Shown here piece after piece: positions 62,176-64,000 of a DNA stretch of 64,000 nt. Position numbers and translations under genes: made by a program. Source of the DNA: Caprimulgus europaeus (taxonomy: Eukaryota; Chordata; Aves; Caprimulgiformes; Caprimulgidae). The stretch is taken from assembly GCA_907165065.1 (NCBI GenBank), contig OU015528.1, forward strand, positions 33,812,515-33,876,514. Direction: 5' to 3'. The notes beneath the pieces are model-generated. The model saw nothing but the letters and a program-made list of their open reading frames with translations, was not told where the DNA came from and did no database searches. Within the stretch, counting starts at the first letter, position 1. The number at the start of each line of letters is the position of its first letter.

Positions 62176-64000
62176 AGTGTTTAATCAGGACCTAACACCT
62201 CAAAAAATTGCATGCATCCTCAATTAATCCGTCCTAAGTGTAATACTTACACTAACCACTCCAGATCTCCAAAATTCTTGGCAATGTAGGAATTACAGGT
62301 TGTGCGCTCTCACTAGGTGGCCAGGGAGCAAAAAAAAATGAACAGCATTTCATTTCAACACAGACTGTCTTTTACCAAAACTTCACTCACAGATCCTGAT
62401 GAACAGATCCTGCTCCCTGTGCATGCTCTCCAGATCTCAGTGACAACCTCTAATGATTGTCACGTGCAAGACTGTCACCTCTGACTGTGTGACAAGGACA
62501 TGTGTGAGATCAGGTGAAGAACACGCACGAGTTACCAGCAGGCTTCAGACCATACTGGACCACATGAGAGATGGGGTTCTGCTGCACTAGGCTGCTGCTT
62601 CTGGTGAGACAGCAAATTCTCCCACATACTCCCTCGTTTTCTCTCCAATCCCTTATGTAGCAGATGAAGCAAGTCAGGTGATTACCAAACAGCCTGCAAA
62701 GTTCATCCAGCAGAGCAGCGGTAGTACCAGCACGTACAGAATGCATAGGATGCAGATGCTGAGGGCAAATGAAAGGGAGGGCCCAAAGCATGGGACTTAG
62801 GAAGAGTCGGTTTGCCCAGGCTGCACTAGAAGTTACAGCTCAGTTGCACTAAAGACAGGCAGCAGCTAAGCACAGCCATGTCATCATCTAGGCATCAAGG
62901 AAGGCATTGAGACAGTGACTGCATTCTTGTTAGGAGGTCCTGCAGCACAGGGCAGTTACATGTGCTTGGTTTTTCAAAGATTGTGATTTGTGGGTCATTT
63001 CTGTGAAGTGCCTGAAAGAAAGAGGTAAAATACCAATGAAGTGAAAACTCTGAGAAAGTAATCATTTAGTCAGGAATCCGCTCTATATGGCAAGTAACAA
63101 GTTACAAAGATTTTTTTTTAAAAAAAAAAAGTAAAATGATCCTAGATGTAAATTGGTTTTAGCAGGGAGTGTGCAGGATCTCAGCGTAGGTAAGGAAGCT
63201 ACAGTGGATGGGGTCATTTCAGCCAGAAGGGCCGGTGGAGAAGTCATTTTGGTGGGTGAGTTTCAGAATAGTCTTATTGAGGTGGGAGAGAATCAGCAGT
63301 GAATAGGGATGAAAAGGCGTTAATTATCTGCAGGAGGAGAAAAAAATGAAGCATGACAAAGATAGCGTAGGGGAGTGCATAAACCAGGACAGAGGGCTTC
63401 AAGAGACAGGATGCAAACAGAAGTGGACTTTTATGGGATATTATGAACAGTGGTGGAGTTTTGTGAAGGATGAAGAGCTCAGAGTGGATACAGAAGGATG
63501 GACGCAATGTGATGGCTGAGGAGACTTAAATGATAAGAGCACAAGCAGTGTAGATGCTTTCACATACACCTATTTGCAACAGAGAGCATAAGTAATATTA
63601 GAGCTGGGGGCCATAAGGGAGAAGAATGAAATTGTGTTATTTGAGGAGGGAAATACTATGGCTTGAACTTATAAAGGAAAGAGAATAACTACAAAGGAAG
63701 AATGGGCTGGTTAGTGAAAGCCTCAGTGCAGAAGGGAAAAAAGGGCATCAAGGTTATACATCTTGGAAGAAAGATTTTTACTAATTTATGTACCATATAG
63801 TCAGCAGTAGTGCCTGTGGTCACAACTTCAGTGTTCTGGGCAATGTACTATCACAGCTAAGTACAGGTGACTTCTCCCTTAAAGCACTTATGCCACAGAC
63901 ACATAGTGTGACCTGCAGTAACAACTGAAGGAGAGCTTAAAAGCTCATGCAACAGGTTGTTTAGGTAGAGCAGAGAGAGCACACCACCTGCTCGTTACTC
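62176..64000. other. Intergenic sequence downstream of LGR5
   Basis: No exon, splice-site-flanked coding segment or CpG-rich promoter is recognised. A T-then-A run (ttttttttta followed by about 11 A) lies at 63111-63130. The last 800 bases are purine-rich on the + strand. Confidence 0.75.

Overview
The window is vertebrate, almost certainly bird, nuclear DNA. It is AT-rich, exons are small and widely spaced with GT-AG introns, and the interspersed repeats are CR1 LINE fragments. The youngest CR1 copy ends in the short ATTCTATG tandem that is characteristic of avian CR1 3' ends. I see no bacterial, phage or CRISPR features.

The window holds one protein-coding gene on the + strand: LGR5, the leucine-rich-repeat G-protein-coupled receptor for R-spondins. 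Bases 1-8185 are the 3' part of intron 1. Exon 1 (signal peptide and LRR N-terminal cap) lies upstream of the window. Exons 2-18 are all present. Exons 2-15 (8186-50505) encode the LRR ectodomain, mostly one 24-residue repeat per 72-nt exon. Exons 16-17 (55242-56447) encode the cysteine-rich hinge. Exon 18 (58246-59336) encodes the seven-helix domain and cytoplasmic tail. The joined frame is open for 837 residues plus one split codon. With about 70 residues from exon 1 this equals the roughly 907-residue length of mammalian LGR5. The 3' UTR runs about 2.8 kb to an AATAAA at 62151; the rest is intergenic.

The introns contain decayed CR1 pieces: a 1.3-kb reverse-transcriptase-bearing copy at 11.7-13.0 kb, short 3'-end pieces at 6.3, 18.9, 47.7 and 51.3 kb, and a probable ancient relic at 20.4-20.8 kb. 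They also hold simple repeats, a few possible conserved regulatory stretches, and a relatively GC-rich block at 30.4-32.2 kb that I cannot identify.

I found no new multi-gene system. The observations most worth a second look concern LGR5 RNA processing. Twelve of the 14 phase-2 donor sites create an in-frame stop immediately if the intron is retained. Intron 16, in contrast, stays open in frame for 77 codons and could encode a soluble ectodomain isoform. The 3' UTR carries four exact Pumilio-type UGUAAAUA sites, three of them close to the poly(A) signal.
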